NCBI GenBank assembly: GCA_902489445.1
Contig: CABTZX010000002.1
Coordinates: 35,590 to 99,589, forward strand
Direction of reading: 5' to 3'
Length of the DNA stretch: 64,000 nt
Source of the DNA: an uncultured Bacteroidales bacterium
GTDB taxonomy: Bacteria > Bacteroidota > Bacteroidia > Bacteroidales > Porphyromonadaceae
Shown: positions 53,601-61,781 of the stretch, one piece after another
How the letters are laid out: each line of letters opens with the position of its first letter
Numbering within the stretch: position 1 is the stretch's first letter
Notes under the pieces: model-generated
Told to the model about the DNA's origin: nothing
The model's database searches: none
The model's input: only the letters and a program-made list of their open reading frames with translations
Made by a program: the position numbers and the translations under genes

Positions 53601-53689
53601 ACCGTACCTATCCTACCCGTATGAATAAAGTATTGAACACGGAAAGAATACGTCCTGCTTTATTGGAGGCCGTATACCAAGCACTATAG
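50603..53689 (+). CDS. NagZ-type GH3 glycosidase fused to a class C serine hydrolase
   Basis: Exported protein of 1028 residues with a lipoprotein-like leader (AIVLFGAAIALTNC). The GH3 domain has KHFPGHGNTNRDSH near 253 (Asn in place of the usual Asp after GHG) and the nucleophile Asp near 339 in IFTDGLQMAGA, as in beta-N-acetylglucosaminidases of peptidoglycan turnover. A GH3 C-terminal domain follows. From about residue 615 there is a beta-lactamase/penicillin-binding fold with SVTK near 677, YSD near 823 and HTG near 976. The fusion is known in Bacteroidota. With NamZ opposite, it should degrade wall fragments. Upstream of an aminotransferase-like gene by 18 bp. Confidence 0.93.
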   Translation: MRRGRIQILTAIVLFGAAIALTNCRSTTGFGPYGKGGRQANRGAEHSSPIEGSTGESTKERSGDGSDNALLVIGPEQRKEIDALVARMSVEELAGQLIVPVVYPSTNAQRIREAQNIVRQIGAGGILFQKGDPYAQREMTRQLNDVSTLPLLITADAEWGLAMRLSSTIRYPRNSGLANCSPELITLMGGDLATQCRIMGIHVNFAPVADINNNPHNPVIGTRSFGTTSSEVTRCVLAFSKGMEDGGVLTVAKHFPGHGNTNRDSHKTLPTIKGSLSSMRKNELIPFKAYIDAGYGGIMTAHLSVPALDPTKTPASLSRPITTDLLQNTLGFKGLIFTDGLQMAGAQQKGTHPLGVAALLAGNDMLLGPTNPVQMHRDIVRAVAQGTLTRALLEQRVTKVLEAKYAVMGTLSIKKQTVLSRNELLAELNREEFCTHADRIWYESLRVSTSKGDLLPLSPKQRIGLLEFGNGGGANGTFQKALAELGVRPQIALTTGGGAERSQIVNSFKGCDIVLINSYSGRSDAAITKALASKYTVIYAHFASPYGFNEHKVGAQHAAAVTQCYEACAEAQRAYAALLYPEAAFGSKANFRIVRPEGRGAKRKEAAKPLPKTIFDANRFAKVDEIATKGLRMNAYPGCQIVVFHKGKPLLQKAYGTLEGTKGSESVTLGTVYDVASVTKMAATIPAIMILTDRGLVKPNRRVADYIPELQGSPAGKLTIKELLQHKSGLPAGINFFNTLIDPGSLQGAPLFSYRERTGWPQIERNVWVNPSYRFNRLLVHKKAGKSYDLRFGEGYFLHHSLQDSVLSQIGRANLSRRGSFRYSDVGYILLGMIVERASGKQLDLFIEEELYKPMGLEHCRFKPMEKNEEMSIAPTQKNCYLRGKLQGTVDDESAAVLGGVAGNAGLFSSAVELAAIGELLLNEGTYGGKQLIKPSTVRHFTKGMHKKEPRTEGGFMKWYPNNPNLPSEASQHTYGHTGFTGTALWIDPDNQLVFVFLCNRTYPTRMNKVLNTERIRPALLEAVYQAL

Positions 53690-53707
53690 TTCTAAAACCA
53701 ACTCAAT

Positions 53708-54742
53708 ATGAACCATAACGCCCAAAAGAAGGAAGCCGGGACGATGATTGATTTCAGTTCCACCGTATGGTACGGAGCACGTACCGAAATGCTTGCGGAA
53801 CATCTTACGGAGCATTTGTCGGCAACGCTTCGCCGATATCCCGAACGAGATGCCGCCACATTGCGCAAAATGATAGCACGACGGCACGAACTTACGGACG
53901 ATTCCATCGTAATCGTTAACGGTCCCACAGGAGCTCTATATCAAATTGCTCAAGGAATGGAACGAGGCAAGCTGTTACTACCGGTACCCTCTCCGCCCGA
54001 ATATGCCGAAGCATTCGAATTGTACGGATACGAAATAGTATACATATCCGACTTGGAGCCGATAGCTAACTGGCCTCTGGACAAAGTTGACTACTGTTTG
54101 CTCTCAACGCCCAATAATCCGGACGGGCATATTGTAAGCCACTCGGAGCTAATCGGTGCCATTAAGCGCTTCCCGAACGTAAAGTTTGTGATTGATCAAT
54201 CATATGCCACGTTCACAACGACCAATATGCTCAAGTCGCAGGACGTAAAGAGCTACAAGAATCTAATACTAGTTTGGAGCTTTAGTCAAGCTTATGGCAT
54301 ACCGGGGCTACGCATTGGCTATTTAGTTGCTGAAGAGTCTGTTGCAAAGCGTATTGCACGTTACACCATTCCGTGGTCATCAACCAGCATTGCTCAGGAG
54401 GCAGCCAAATATATCCTTATTCATCCGGCGCAATTTACGCTTCCTATACGCAAATGGTTACGTAATGCTCAGGAGCTTATGGCAAGCCTTCGCGAAATAG
54501 ATGCTTTGGAAGTATTCAATAACGAAACTACTTTCTTCTTGGTAAAGCTCAAAACGGGCAAAGCAACCGAGTTAAAGAAATTCTTGGAACAGAACTACCG
54601 AATGACCATTGCTACAATGGAAGGTTACTATGGGTTGGACGAAAGCTATATGCGTATTTCTGCTCTTGACGAAGAACGCAATAGAGCTTTGGTAGAGGCT
54701 ATTAAGGATTGGCTAACGCAAAGAGCAACTAAGCAAAAATAA
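53708..54742 (+). CDS. PLP fold-type I aminotransferase homologue lacking the catalytic Lys
   Basis: Protein of 344 residues with the class I/II aminotransferase layout of HisC and CobD (threonine-phosphate decarboxylase): NGPTGALYQI, STPNNPDGHI (N136-P138), FVIDQSYATF (D163) and SFSQAYGIPGLRIGY with R202. In relatives this last motif reads S-F/M-T/S-K-x-x-x-I/L-P/A-G-L-R, and the Lys forms the Schiff base with PLP. Here it is Gln194, encoded by CAA at 54287-54289. The rest of the frame is intact, so it is not an obvious pseudogene. It may be a non-catalytic homologue. It lies in one run with the GH3 gene, DUF4837 and pdxA. Confidence 0.85.
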   Translation: MNHNAQKKEAGTMIDFSSTVWYGARTEMLAEHLTEHLSATLRRYPERDAATLRKMIARRHELTDDSIVIVNGPTGALYQIAQGMERGKLLLPVPSPPEYAEAFELYGYEIVYISDLEPIANWPLDKVDYCLLSTPNNPDGHIVSHSELIGAIKRFPNVKFVIDQSYATFTTTNMLKSQDVKSYKNLILVWSFSQAYGIPGLRIGYLVAEESVAKRIARYTIPWSSTSIAQEAAKYILIHPAQFTLPIRKWLRNAQELMASLREIDALEVFNNETTFFLVKLKTGKATELKKFLEQNYRMTIATMEGYYGLDESYMRISALDEERNRALVEAIKDWLTQRATKQK

Positions 54743-54759
54743 TTGGGATTGATGCTAAA

Positions 54760-55821
54760 ATGAAAAGGAAAGTTATATACCTATTGCCCGCACTGATGCT
54801 TCTTTTAGCATCCTGCAACGGCAAAACAACAAGCTCCCTAATGGGCGCTTCCGGTAGTCCCGGAGAGGTTCTTTTGGTTATGGATCAGGATTGGCAACGC
54901 GACAGCGTGGGCATGGCTGTAAAAGATATGCTACAAGCCGAGGTTCCCGCATTGCCACAAGTGGAAAACTGGCTTCGCGTTCTCACGGTAGATCAAGCCG
55001 ATTTCAATGATTTTTTGCGCAATACGCGCAATATATTCATCGTGGATGCTAACTCCGATACGTATAGTAAAAACACGCTTAAGTACGCCTATGACCCATG
55101 GGCTTCAGGGCAATTGGTAGTCACGCTCCAAACTCCGAGCCGAGATTCGTTGCAAATGTTCGTAAAAGGGCGGGGAGCAGCCATTGTGCGCGATCTATTC
55201 CTACGGAATGAGCTGTTTCGCTTGGCTAACGATTTGCTCGTAAAAGATTATAGTTCCAAGGCAGATAGCTTTGCGCTCAGCCTCTTTAAGCATCACATCA
55301 ATGTGCCGGGGGATATTGTTTCGTACAAATCGGCAGATCGTTTTCTCTGGATGTCGAATAATACGTACGATAAACGTTTGGACCTCGCCATTTTCGCGTT
55401 GCCGTACAATAACGATAAGATTCCTCCCGTCAGCCAAATATTGGCATTACGCGATTCCGTTTTGGGGAGCCAAATCCCCGGTTCTACGCCCGAAAGCCAC
55501 ATGACCCATAATGAGGTAGTACCCGTTGAAGCGCGGCTTGTGAGCATTCCGGGCGGAGAAACGCGGCTTGAAATGAACGGTTTGTGGGAAATGAGTGGTA
55601 AAGATATGATGGCAGGTCCGTTTGTTGCGCACGCGTTTGTAGATAATGCCACGCATACGCTTTACTATGTGGAAGGATTTGTCTATAATCCCAACGAACT
55701 GAAACGCGATCTGGTCCGCCGAATGCAGGCTGCTCTCTATTCATTCCGACCGGCAGATCGGGGCGATTTTAACCCTGAAATTCTGAAAAAAATCCTTTGG
55801 CGAAACATAGAGATAAATTAG
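54760..55821 (+). CDS. DUF4837 lipoprotein
   Basis: Predicted lipoprotein of 353 residues: signal YLLPALMLLLASC with lipidated Cys at about 20, then SPGEVLLVMDQDWQRDSVG, typical of the Bacteroidota family DUF4837. Function unknown. It ends 1 bp before pdxA and begins 17 bp after the aminotransferase-like gene, so the three are likely cotranscribed. Confidence 0.82.
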   Translation: MKRKVIYLLPALMLLLASCNGKTTSSLMGASGSPGEVLLVMDQDWQRDSVGMAVKDMLQAEVPALPQVENWLRVLTVDQADFNDFLRNTRNIFIVDANSDTYSKNTLKYAYDPWASGQLVVTLQTPSRDSLQMFVKGRGAAIVRDLFLRNELFRLANDLLVKDYSSKADSFALSLFKHHINVPGDIVSYKSADRFLWMSNNTYDKRLDLAIFALPYNNDKIPPVSQILALRDSVLGSQIPGSTPESHMTHNEVVPVEARLVSIPGGETRLEMNGLWEMSGKDMMAGPFVAHAFVDNATHTLYYVEGFVYNPNELKRDLVRRMQAALYSFRPADRGDFNPEILKKILWRNIEIN

Positions 55822-55822
55822 G

Positions 55823-56893
55823 ATGACACAAGCGACAAAGCGAAAACTGAGGATTGGCATTACCCACGGCGACATTAACGGCATTGGGTATGAGATTATC
55901 CTCAAAATGCTCCAAGACGAACGTCTGACAGAGCTATTTACGCCTATTGTATATGGTTCTGCCAAAGTAGCTGCCTATTACCGCAAAACGCTCAATATGG
56001 AGGGCGCCCCCTGGACGCGGATCAATCATCCCTCCGAAGTGCGTGAAACAGAGCCGTGCCCCTACCTAATCAATTGTACGGATGATGAGCTCCAAGTGGA
56101 GATAGGACGCCCCACTCCGGATGCCGGAAAGGCTGCCTATCAGGCTCTGGATCAAGCCACAACCGACCTTTTATCGGGCGATTTGGATGCTTTGGTTACT
56201 GCGCCCATTAATAAATCGACAATGCCCACTTCGCTCTTTCCCTACAAGGGGCATACCGCCTATTTGGGCGAACGCTGTGGTGCTGAGCCGCTAATGATAC
56301 TGACAGCTAAGAATACGCGCGTAGCATTGGTTACAGAGCATCTGGCACTCGCGGAGGTTCAACCTGCTCTTACGCAGGATTTGATTGTTCGCAAGGGATT
56401 GGCTCTGAGAGATTCGTTAGTTTGCGACTTTGGTATTTCCGCACCCCGAATAGCCGTTTTAGCTCTTAATCCGCATGCAGGGGACAACGGACTGATAGGT
56501 TCGGACGAAAAACGAATTATTGCCCCCGCTATTGCCCGCTTACACGACGATGAAGGCGTACTTGCTTTCGGTCCCTTTCCGGCAGACGGATTTTGGGGCT
56601 CTCAGGGACGAAGTGGGTACGATGCTATATTGGCTATGTACCACGATCAAGGGCTTGCCCCCTTTAAGTTATTGGCTATGGACGAAGGCGTTAACTTCAC
56701 TGCCGGGCTTCCCATAGTGCGAACCTCCCCGGATCACGGTACCGGTTACGACATCGCCGGTAAGGGTTTGGCATCCGAACGCTCCCTTCGCGAGGCTTGC
56801 TTCCTTGCCATTGACATCGTAAGACGCAGAGTGCAAAATGAACTCTTAGCTGCGAATGCGCTCAAGATAGATGGAGCTGCTTCTTCCCGATGA
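55823..56893 (+). CDS. pdxA: 4-hydroxythreonine-4-phosphate dehydrogenase
   Basis: NAD-dependent enzyme of 356 residues in the DXP-dependent vitamin B6 pathway. The metal-binding His are in FPYKGHTAYLGE, NPHAGDNGLIGSDE and MYHDQGLAPFKLL, all intact, and GITHGDINGIGYEI and TAPINKSTM are family motifs. It makes a precursor of PLP, the cofactor of KamA, KamD/E and aminotransferases. The array A5 follows in the gap before the addA-like gene. Confidence 0.95.
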   Translation: MTQATKRKLRIGITHGDINGIGYEIILKMLQDERLTELFTPIVYGSAKVAAYYRKTLNMEGAPWTRINHPSEVRETEPCPYLINCTDDELQVEIGRPTPDAGKAAYQALDQATTDLLSGDLDALVTAPINKSTMPTSLFPYKGHTAYLGERCGAEPLMILTAKNTRVALVTEHLALAEVQPALTQDLIVRKGLALRDSLVCDFGISAPRIAVLALNPHAGDNGLIGSDEKRIIAPAIARLHDDEGVLAFGPFPADGFWGSQGRSGYDAILAMYHDQGLAPFKLLAMDEGVNFTAGLPIVRTSPDHGTGYDIAGKGLASERSLREACFLAIDIVRRRVQNELLAANALKIDGAASSR

Positions 56894-56910
56894 TACCTCT
56901 TCGACCAAAC

Positions 56911-56984
56911 CTATATAAGTTTCAAATGAAAGGTATATACCTCTCTATTGAAATCTATATACCTTTTGATTCAAACTTATATAC
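56911..56984. repeat. 22-bp-pitch (C/G/T)TATATA(C/A) array A5
   Basis: Cores start at 56911, 56933, 56955 and 56977, exactly 22 bp apart, filling most of the 139-bp gap between pdxA and the addA-like gene. Confidence 0.88.
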
Positions 56985-57032
56985 CTTTGGAGCAAGAGGC
57001 GGAAGTATGTCTTTTGGAACTCAACTCACAAT

Positions 57033-60000
57033 ATGAATTCCGTGAATACCAAAGGCCTATTGCATGTGTATACCGCATCGGCGGGATCGGGTAAAACCTA
57101 TACCCTATCCCGAGAGTTTATCGCCTTGGCACTTGAAAACCCGCTGTTTGCTTACAGCAATATACTTGCCGTTACCTTTACTAAAAAGGCAACCGCAGAG
57201 ATGAAGAGCCGCATCATTGAGGAGCTTTCTCTCCTTAAGGGCAAAGAAGCCTCATCAATGGAAGCAGATTTGTGTAAAAGCTTACACATACAGCCACAAG
57301 AGTTGAAGCATCGGTCGGAAAAGTCACTAAAGATGATTCTGAGTGACTATAGTGCATTTAAGGTAAAAACCATTGATTCTTTCTTTGAGGAAATAGTACG
57401 CTCCTTTGCCTCCGAAATAGGGCATCAGAGCAACTACCGCATCGAATTGGATAACGATTACCGCTTACACAAAGGCGTTTTGATGCTCTTCAACGATTTG
57501 GCAAGCCGGGAAAAAGAGGATATCTACAAATGTATCTCCTCAATTGCCGGAGAAGGCATCGAAAAGGGAGAGCGGTACAACATACTTCCGCGAGTAGAAG
57601 ATATCGGAAAGCAACTTTTCGCTTCCTCGCAACTACAGGGAAATAACCGGGCAATTGTGCCGGATGCGACGCTAATCGCCACACTACAGAAAGAAATAAA
57701 GCTTCTTTTGGATAATCCTCCCGTAGGTGCCGAAAAACCGACGGCCAAGGTCAAAAGCGAAGATCATCTTCTTTACAATTCTCTAAGATGCATTGACGCC
57801 GATCTACCCCTGCTGGCGACGCTCAACGATATTGACGAAGCTATGAAGGAAGAGGGATTGGCGCAAAACTCTATGCTACTTTTTTCGTCCCAAACCCTTA
57901 TCAACAAGATTTTGTCGGGTGGCAACAGCGATGCCTCCTTTTTGTATGAACGGACCGGTAGCAAAATTCATCACTTTATGATTGATGAGTTTCAGGATAC
58001 TTCACGGCTCCAATACGACAATCTAAAGCCTTTGTTCGACAATTCGCTCGCTTCGGGCAATAAGAATCTTATCGTGGGCGACGTAAAGCAAAGCATCTAT
58101 AAGTTTCGCCACTGCGACAGAACAATTTTGCAAGATCTTATTCCGGAGGATTTCAAGACTTACATTGAGAGCCAAGTTTTGGATAAGAATTGGCGCAGTG
58201 TACCGGAGATCGTTCAATTCAATAATGAACTATTCAAGCAACTGCCACAGCTTGTTGCCGGAAAACTTAAAGATTCTATCTCCTCCGATTATAGTAAAGC
58301 CGTTGCAAACGAGATCGCTCCGATAAATGAAGATACGCTAAACGGAATTACCCAAAGTATTACCGATACATACGCAGAAGTAGAGCAGAAAGCGGCTCAC
58401 GGCAATACATCCGGTGGAGTAGAATATATTCTTGTGGATAAAGATTGCTCTCCGCTTATCGGAAATGAGGGAAGTTCTCCGGAAATATGCAGCAAAATAG
58501 TCAAACTGATCGGAAAAGGCTATGAACCGCGTGATATCGCCGTATTGGTCAATACGAACCGACAAGTCGGAGAGGTAGCAGCCGCTTTTCTTCAATTTGC
58601 ATCCGATCACCCGGAGCATGCCCAAAGTTTTAAGTTTACCAGTAGCGAAGCGCTCAAACTTAGCAATTCGTCCGTTGTAGGTTTACTCATTGATCTACTC
58701 ACAGCTCTTGCCGATAAAAGGAATCATACTGCTCGCGGCATCGCAGCTTTACGTTACAAAGAGTTGGCGGAAACGAGGCCTGTTCCGGCATTCGATGAAT
58801 TGTTCAATCTGCTCGAAAAGGAAAAAGCACACAGCAACCTATCTACACTTATTGGAGAAATGGTCAAACATATTGCACCTTTGGTACAAGAAAGCGAAAG
58901 TGCCTATGTGATGACCTTTTTGGATGTGGTAGAAACTTTCCGTAAAGATAACTATGGCAGCATAATCTCTTTTGTTGAGTGGTGGCACACGAGGGGATAC
59001 AAACAGGATCTTCCCGTACGAGACGAAAACGCCATCAGCATAATGACTATTCACAAAGCAAAAGGGTTGGGTTTCCCTATCGTACTACTACCCTTTTTAA
59101 CGTGGAACCTTGGTTTTGCCGGAAGAGGCGGACGGGCGCCCTATTTATGGGTAACTATTCCGCAAAACATTATATCTGGCTTAAATCAAAATCATAATGC
59201 CAATCAATGGCTAAAGGTACCGGTAAAACGAACAAAAGATCTGGAAAAGACTTACTTTGCGGTAGATTATTACGAGGAAATGGTTAAAGAAACCATCGAT
59301 CGCCTGAACCTATTCTATGTAGCAGCAACCAGAGCAAAGAAAGGTATGGTGCTATGGGTACAAAAACCTACCGACAAGGATCAGGATAAGCCTCTATTGC
59401 ATTCGCTCCTCTATAGCATTCTTTGGGGTGAACAGGGCGATAACCTCCTTCCGTACACTTCTATTCCCAATAAGGGAAATACGGAAAGCAGAACCGTTTC
59501 GCTAAACAATCCTCAACAAATCCCCAGCTTTCAAAGTTACATGCAGGGTTCTTTCCCAAACTTACGGGTTCGTATGACGGCAAAGAATGGATTTAAGGAT
59601 GAAAAGTATATAGAAAACGGCCGCGTTCTGCACGACATACTGAGCCGGATAACTACACCGGAAACCTTGAAAGATGCCGTAAATGGAGCGATTTCGGAGG
59701 GCATAATCGATGAAAGTCGGCGCGAGGATGTCATCCGATCTATTACGAGCATTGTACAGCATCCGTACGGGAAGCGATGGTTTGCACCCGATATTACCGT
59801 TTGGAACGAGCAAACCATCGTCCGCCCTAATAGTATTCATCTATTCCGCCCCGACCGCGTTGTAATGATGCCTGATAAATCTATAGCTGTTATTGATTAT
59901 AAGTTTGCGCAACCCTCTGAAAAGCACAAAAATCAGGTTGCCGCTTACTGCATTTTAATCAAGGAAATGGGCTTTACCAATGTAGAAGGATTCCTTTGGT

Positions 60001-60071
60001 ATCCGTTCCGTAATACCGAACAAATAATAAAGGTGTATCCATATAGCGAAACTTCCCTTATCAAAAGTTGA
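57033..60071 (+). CDS. addA: UvrD-type helicase/nuclease, AddA/RecB-like
   Basis: Double-strand-break repair enzyme of 1012 residues. Helicase motifs: Walker A ASAGSGKT (15-22), motif II MIDEFQDTS near 317, motif III GDVKQSIYKFR, motif V MTIHKAKGLGFP and motif VI FYVAATRAKKGM near 760. A C-terminal PD-(D/E)XK nuclease is visible in RPDRVVM, AVIDYKF and NQVAAYC (about 938-970). Such proteins act with AddB; no addB lies in this window. It begins the addA-psd-pssA-DUF4834-permease run, each gap being 9 bp or less. Confidence 0.9.
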   Translation: MNSVNTKGLLHVYTASAGSGKTYTLSREFIALALENPLFAYSNILAVTFTKKATAEMKSRIIEELSLLKGKEASSMEADLCKSLHIQPQELKHRSEKSLKMILSDYSAFKVKTIDSFFEEIVRSFASEIGHQSNYRIELDNDYRLHKGVLMLFNDLASREKEDIYKCISSIAGEGIEKGERYNILPRVEDIGKQLFASSQLQGNNRAIVPDATLIATLQKEIKLLLDNPPVGAEKPTAKVKSEDHLLYNSLRCIDADLPLLATLNDIDEAMKEEGLAQNSMLLFSSQTLINKILSGGNSDASFLYERTGSKIHHFMIDEFQDTSRLQYDNLKPLFDNSLASGNKNLIVGDVKQSIYKFRHCDRTILQDLIPEDFKTYIESQVLDKNWRSVPEIVQFNNELFKQLPQLVAGKLKDSISSDYSKAVANEIAPINEDTLNGITQSITDTYAEVEQKAAHGNTSGGVEYILVDKDCSPLIGNEGSSPEICSKIVKLIGKGYEPRDIAVLVNTNRQVGEVAAAFLQFASDHPEHAQSFKFTSSEALKLSNSSVVGLLIDLLTALADKRNHTARGIAALRYKELAETRPVPAFDELFNLLEKEKAHSNLSTLIGEMVKHIAPLVQESESAYVMTFLDVVETFRKDNYGSIISFVEWWHTRGYKQDLPVRDENAISIMTIHKAKGLGFPIVLLPFLTWNLGFAGRGGRAPYLWVTIPQNIISGLNQNHNANQWLKVPVKRTKDLEKTYFAVDYYEEMVKETIDRLNLFYVAATRAKKGMVLWVQKPTDKDQDKPLLHSLLYSILWGEQGDNLLPYTSIPNKGNTESRTVSLNNPQQIPSFQSYMQGSFPNLRVRMTAKNGFKDEKYIENGRVLHDILSRITTPETLKDAVNGAISEGIIDESRREDVIRSITSIVQHPYGKRWFAPDITVWNEQTIVRPNSIHLFRPDRVVMMPDKSIAVIDYKFAQPSEKHKNQVAAYCILIKEMGFTNVEGFLWYPFRNTEQIIKVYPYSETSLIKS

Positions 60072-60075
60072 CACT

Positions 60076-60771
60076 ATGAATTTGAAGGAACGAAGAGGCA
60101 TTCACAAAAAGTTCTACCGCGAGGGAAGAGGTATACTCTTTTCTCTGTTCATCATCTGTACGCTATGCTCGTGGATGGCATGGCATTTCCAACCCTATCG
60201 GCTCGTTTTTGCTCTGGTAGTAGTTGTTTCCCTTATTATAATCGGCTTGGCGCTCAATTTCTTCCGAAGCCCCGTGCGGCATAATCCTCATATCGGCAAG
60301 GATGGCGCCGTTACTTCTCCGGCAGACGGAAAGATTGTTGCCGCCGAAGTGGTGTACGAAAGTCGCTATCTCAAGCAGGAAGCCCTCAAAGTATCCGTGT
60401 TTATGTCCTTATACAGCGTTCACGCCAATTGGATTCCTGTAGAGGGAACCATTGAGCTCGTAGAGCATACGGAGGGGAACTTCCATAAAGCATTTCTGCC
60501 CAAAAGCAGTTTGGAAAACGAACATTCCTCCGTTATTATCCGTACTCCCGGGGGCAAACGTATATTGGTAGAGCAAATTGCCGGTGCGGTAGCAAGGCGC
60601 ATTACCACCTATGTACAGCCGGGCGACCCCGTTAACATCAATGATAAATTGGGCTTCATTCGTTTCGGCTCGCGCATGGATATCTACCTTCCTCCGGATA
60701 CTGTATTAGAGCACTCTATCGGCACTTCCGTTACCGGAGGCATGACCCTATTAGGCTATTTACCGCTATGA
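60076..60771 (+). CDS. psd: Phosphatidylserine decarboxylase
   Basis: Proenzyme of 231 residues that makes phosphatidylethanolamine. Two membrane helices (about 19-60) precede the catalytic domain. The self-cleavage site is G198-S199 in FIRFGSRMDIYLP, where Ser becomes the pyruvoyl group. It is the short form common in Bacteroidota. Its stop overlaps the pssA start by 4 nt, and the two enzymes act in sequence. Confidence 0.93.
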   Translation: MNLKERRGIHKKFYREGRGILFSLFIICTLCSWMAWHFQPYRLVFALVVVVSLIIIGLALNFFRSPVRHNPHIGKDGAVTSPADGKIVAAEVVYESRYLKQEALKVSVFMSLYSVHANWIPVEGTIELVEHTEGNFHKAFLPKSSLENEHSSVIIRTPGGKRILVEQIAGAVARRITTYVQPGDPVNINDKLGFIRFGSRMDIYLPPDTVLEHSIGTSVTGGMTLLGYLPL

Positions 60772-61514
60772 GCATCCGCAAGTTTATCCCTAATCTGCTC
60801 ACGCTGGGCAATCTGTTCTGCGGCTGCATTGCTGTTTGGCTTTCCTTCAATACGCCTCGCGGATCAGCCTTTCCCCTCTACTTCATATTAGTGGCGGCTC
60901 TCTTTGACGTTTTGGACGGATTAGTGGCACGAATGCTACACAGTGAAAGTCAAATTGGAGCAGATCTGGATTCCCTTGCGGATTTAGTATCCTTTGCCAT
61001 AGCTCCATGCTTTATCTTGTTGCAGACGCTTGGGATGAACCGCTTTGATTATGATCATTGTCCCTTCGACACAATCCTGCCGATCAAGCTCTTGCCTATT
61101 CTGGTTTTACCTCTCTTTGCTGCGTATCGCTTAGCGAAGTTCAATCGTGATACGCGCCCTCGGCAATATTTTTACGGAATGCCCGTACCGGCAAACGCGC
61201 TCTTCTGGATCGGTTGGAGCAGAATCCTTCTACAATACGAGAATAGCCGTTCACTCGTAATCGTAACCTATATACTTATTCTCCTGTTCGGCATTCTAAT
61301 GGTGAGCAATCTGCCGCTTTTGTCGCTTAAAACGCATCTAACGGCGCGCTCCTACCGGGAGAAGCACATCAATATCGCCCTACTGCTCTTGGGGCTTAGC
61401 GGCATAACCCTCGTCGCCCTTATGGGCTGGAGCGGATTGGTGCCTATTATGGCAATATACATAACCACTTCGCCGTTTATCATCCGGAGCATTGAACGGA
61501 AAAAGTTAGATTAA
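60768..61514 (+). CDS. pssA: CDP-diacylglycerol-serine O-phosphatidyltransferase
   Basis: Integral membrane enzyme of 248 residues that makes phosphatidylserine. The CDP-alcohol phosphotransferase motif is complete: D50-G51-x2-A54-R55-x8-G64-x3-D68-x3-D72 (LDGLVARMLH...GADLDSLAD). Several hydrophobic helices follow. It is coupled to psd (4-nt overlap) and followed after 9 bp by a DUF4834 gene. Confidence 0.94.
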   Translation: MSIRKFIPNLLTLGNLFCGCIAVWLSFNTPRGSAFPLYFILVAALFDVLDGLVARMLHSESQIGADLDSLADLVSFAIAPCFILLQTLGMNRFDYDHCPFDTILPIKLLPILVLPLFAAYRLAKFNRDTRPRQYFYGMPVPANALFWIGWSRILLQYENSRSLVIVTYILILLFGILMVSNLPLLSLKTHLTARSYREKHINIALLLLGLSGITLVALMGWSGLVPIMAIYITTSPFIIRSIERKKLD

Positions 61515-61523
61515 CAAAGGCAT

Positions 61524-61781
61524 ATGGATATTTTACTCTATTTATTCCTCATCTTGCTCATTATCTATCTTTTACGGAGATGGATAGCACGAGCTTTCGC
61601 CTCAATGTTGATGCGACGGATGCAGCGTCAATTCGATGCTCAGCGTCAATCGCACAAAGCGAACCGCCGGGACAAGACGAAAAAGCAGGAAACGCTTTCA
61701 ATGGAAGAGGTAGAACGACGCAAGTTCGATAAGGACCACGGCGAATACGTTGACTTTACCGAAGAACATCACCCCGAATGA
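61524..61781 (+). CDS. DUF4834-type small membrane protein
   Basis: Protein of 85 residues: one N-terminal hydrophobic helix (ILLYLFLILLIIYLL), then a highly basic cytoplasmic part and an acidic end (FDKDHGEYVDFTEEHHPE). It fits DUF4834, which follows pssA in Bacteroidota. Function unknown. Its stop overlaps the start of the permease gene by 4 nt. Confidence 0.75.
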   Translation: MDILLYLFLILLIIYLLRRWIARAFASMLMRRMQRQFDAQRQSHKANRRDKTKKQETLSMEEVERRKFDKDHGEYVDFTEEHHPE

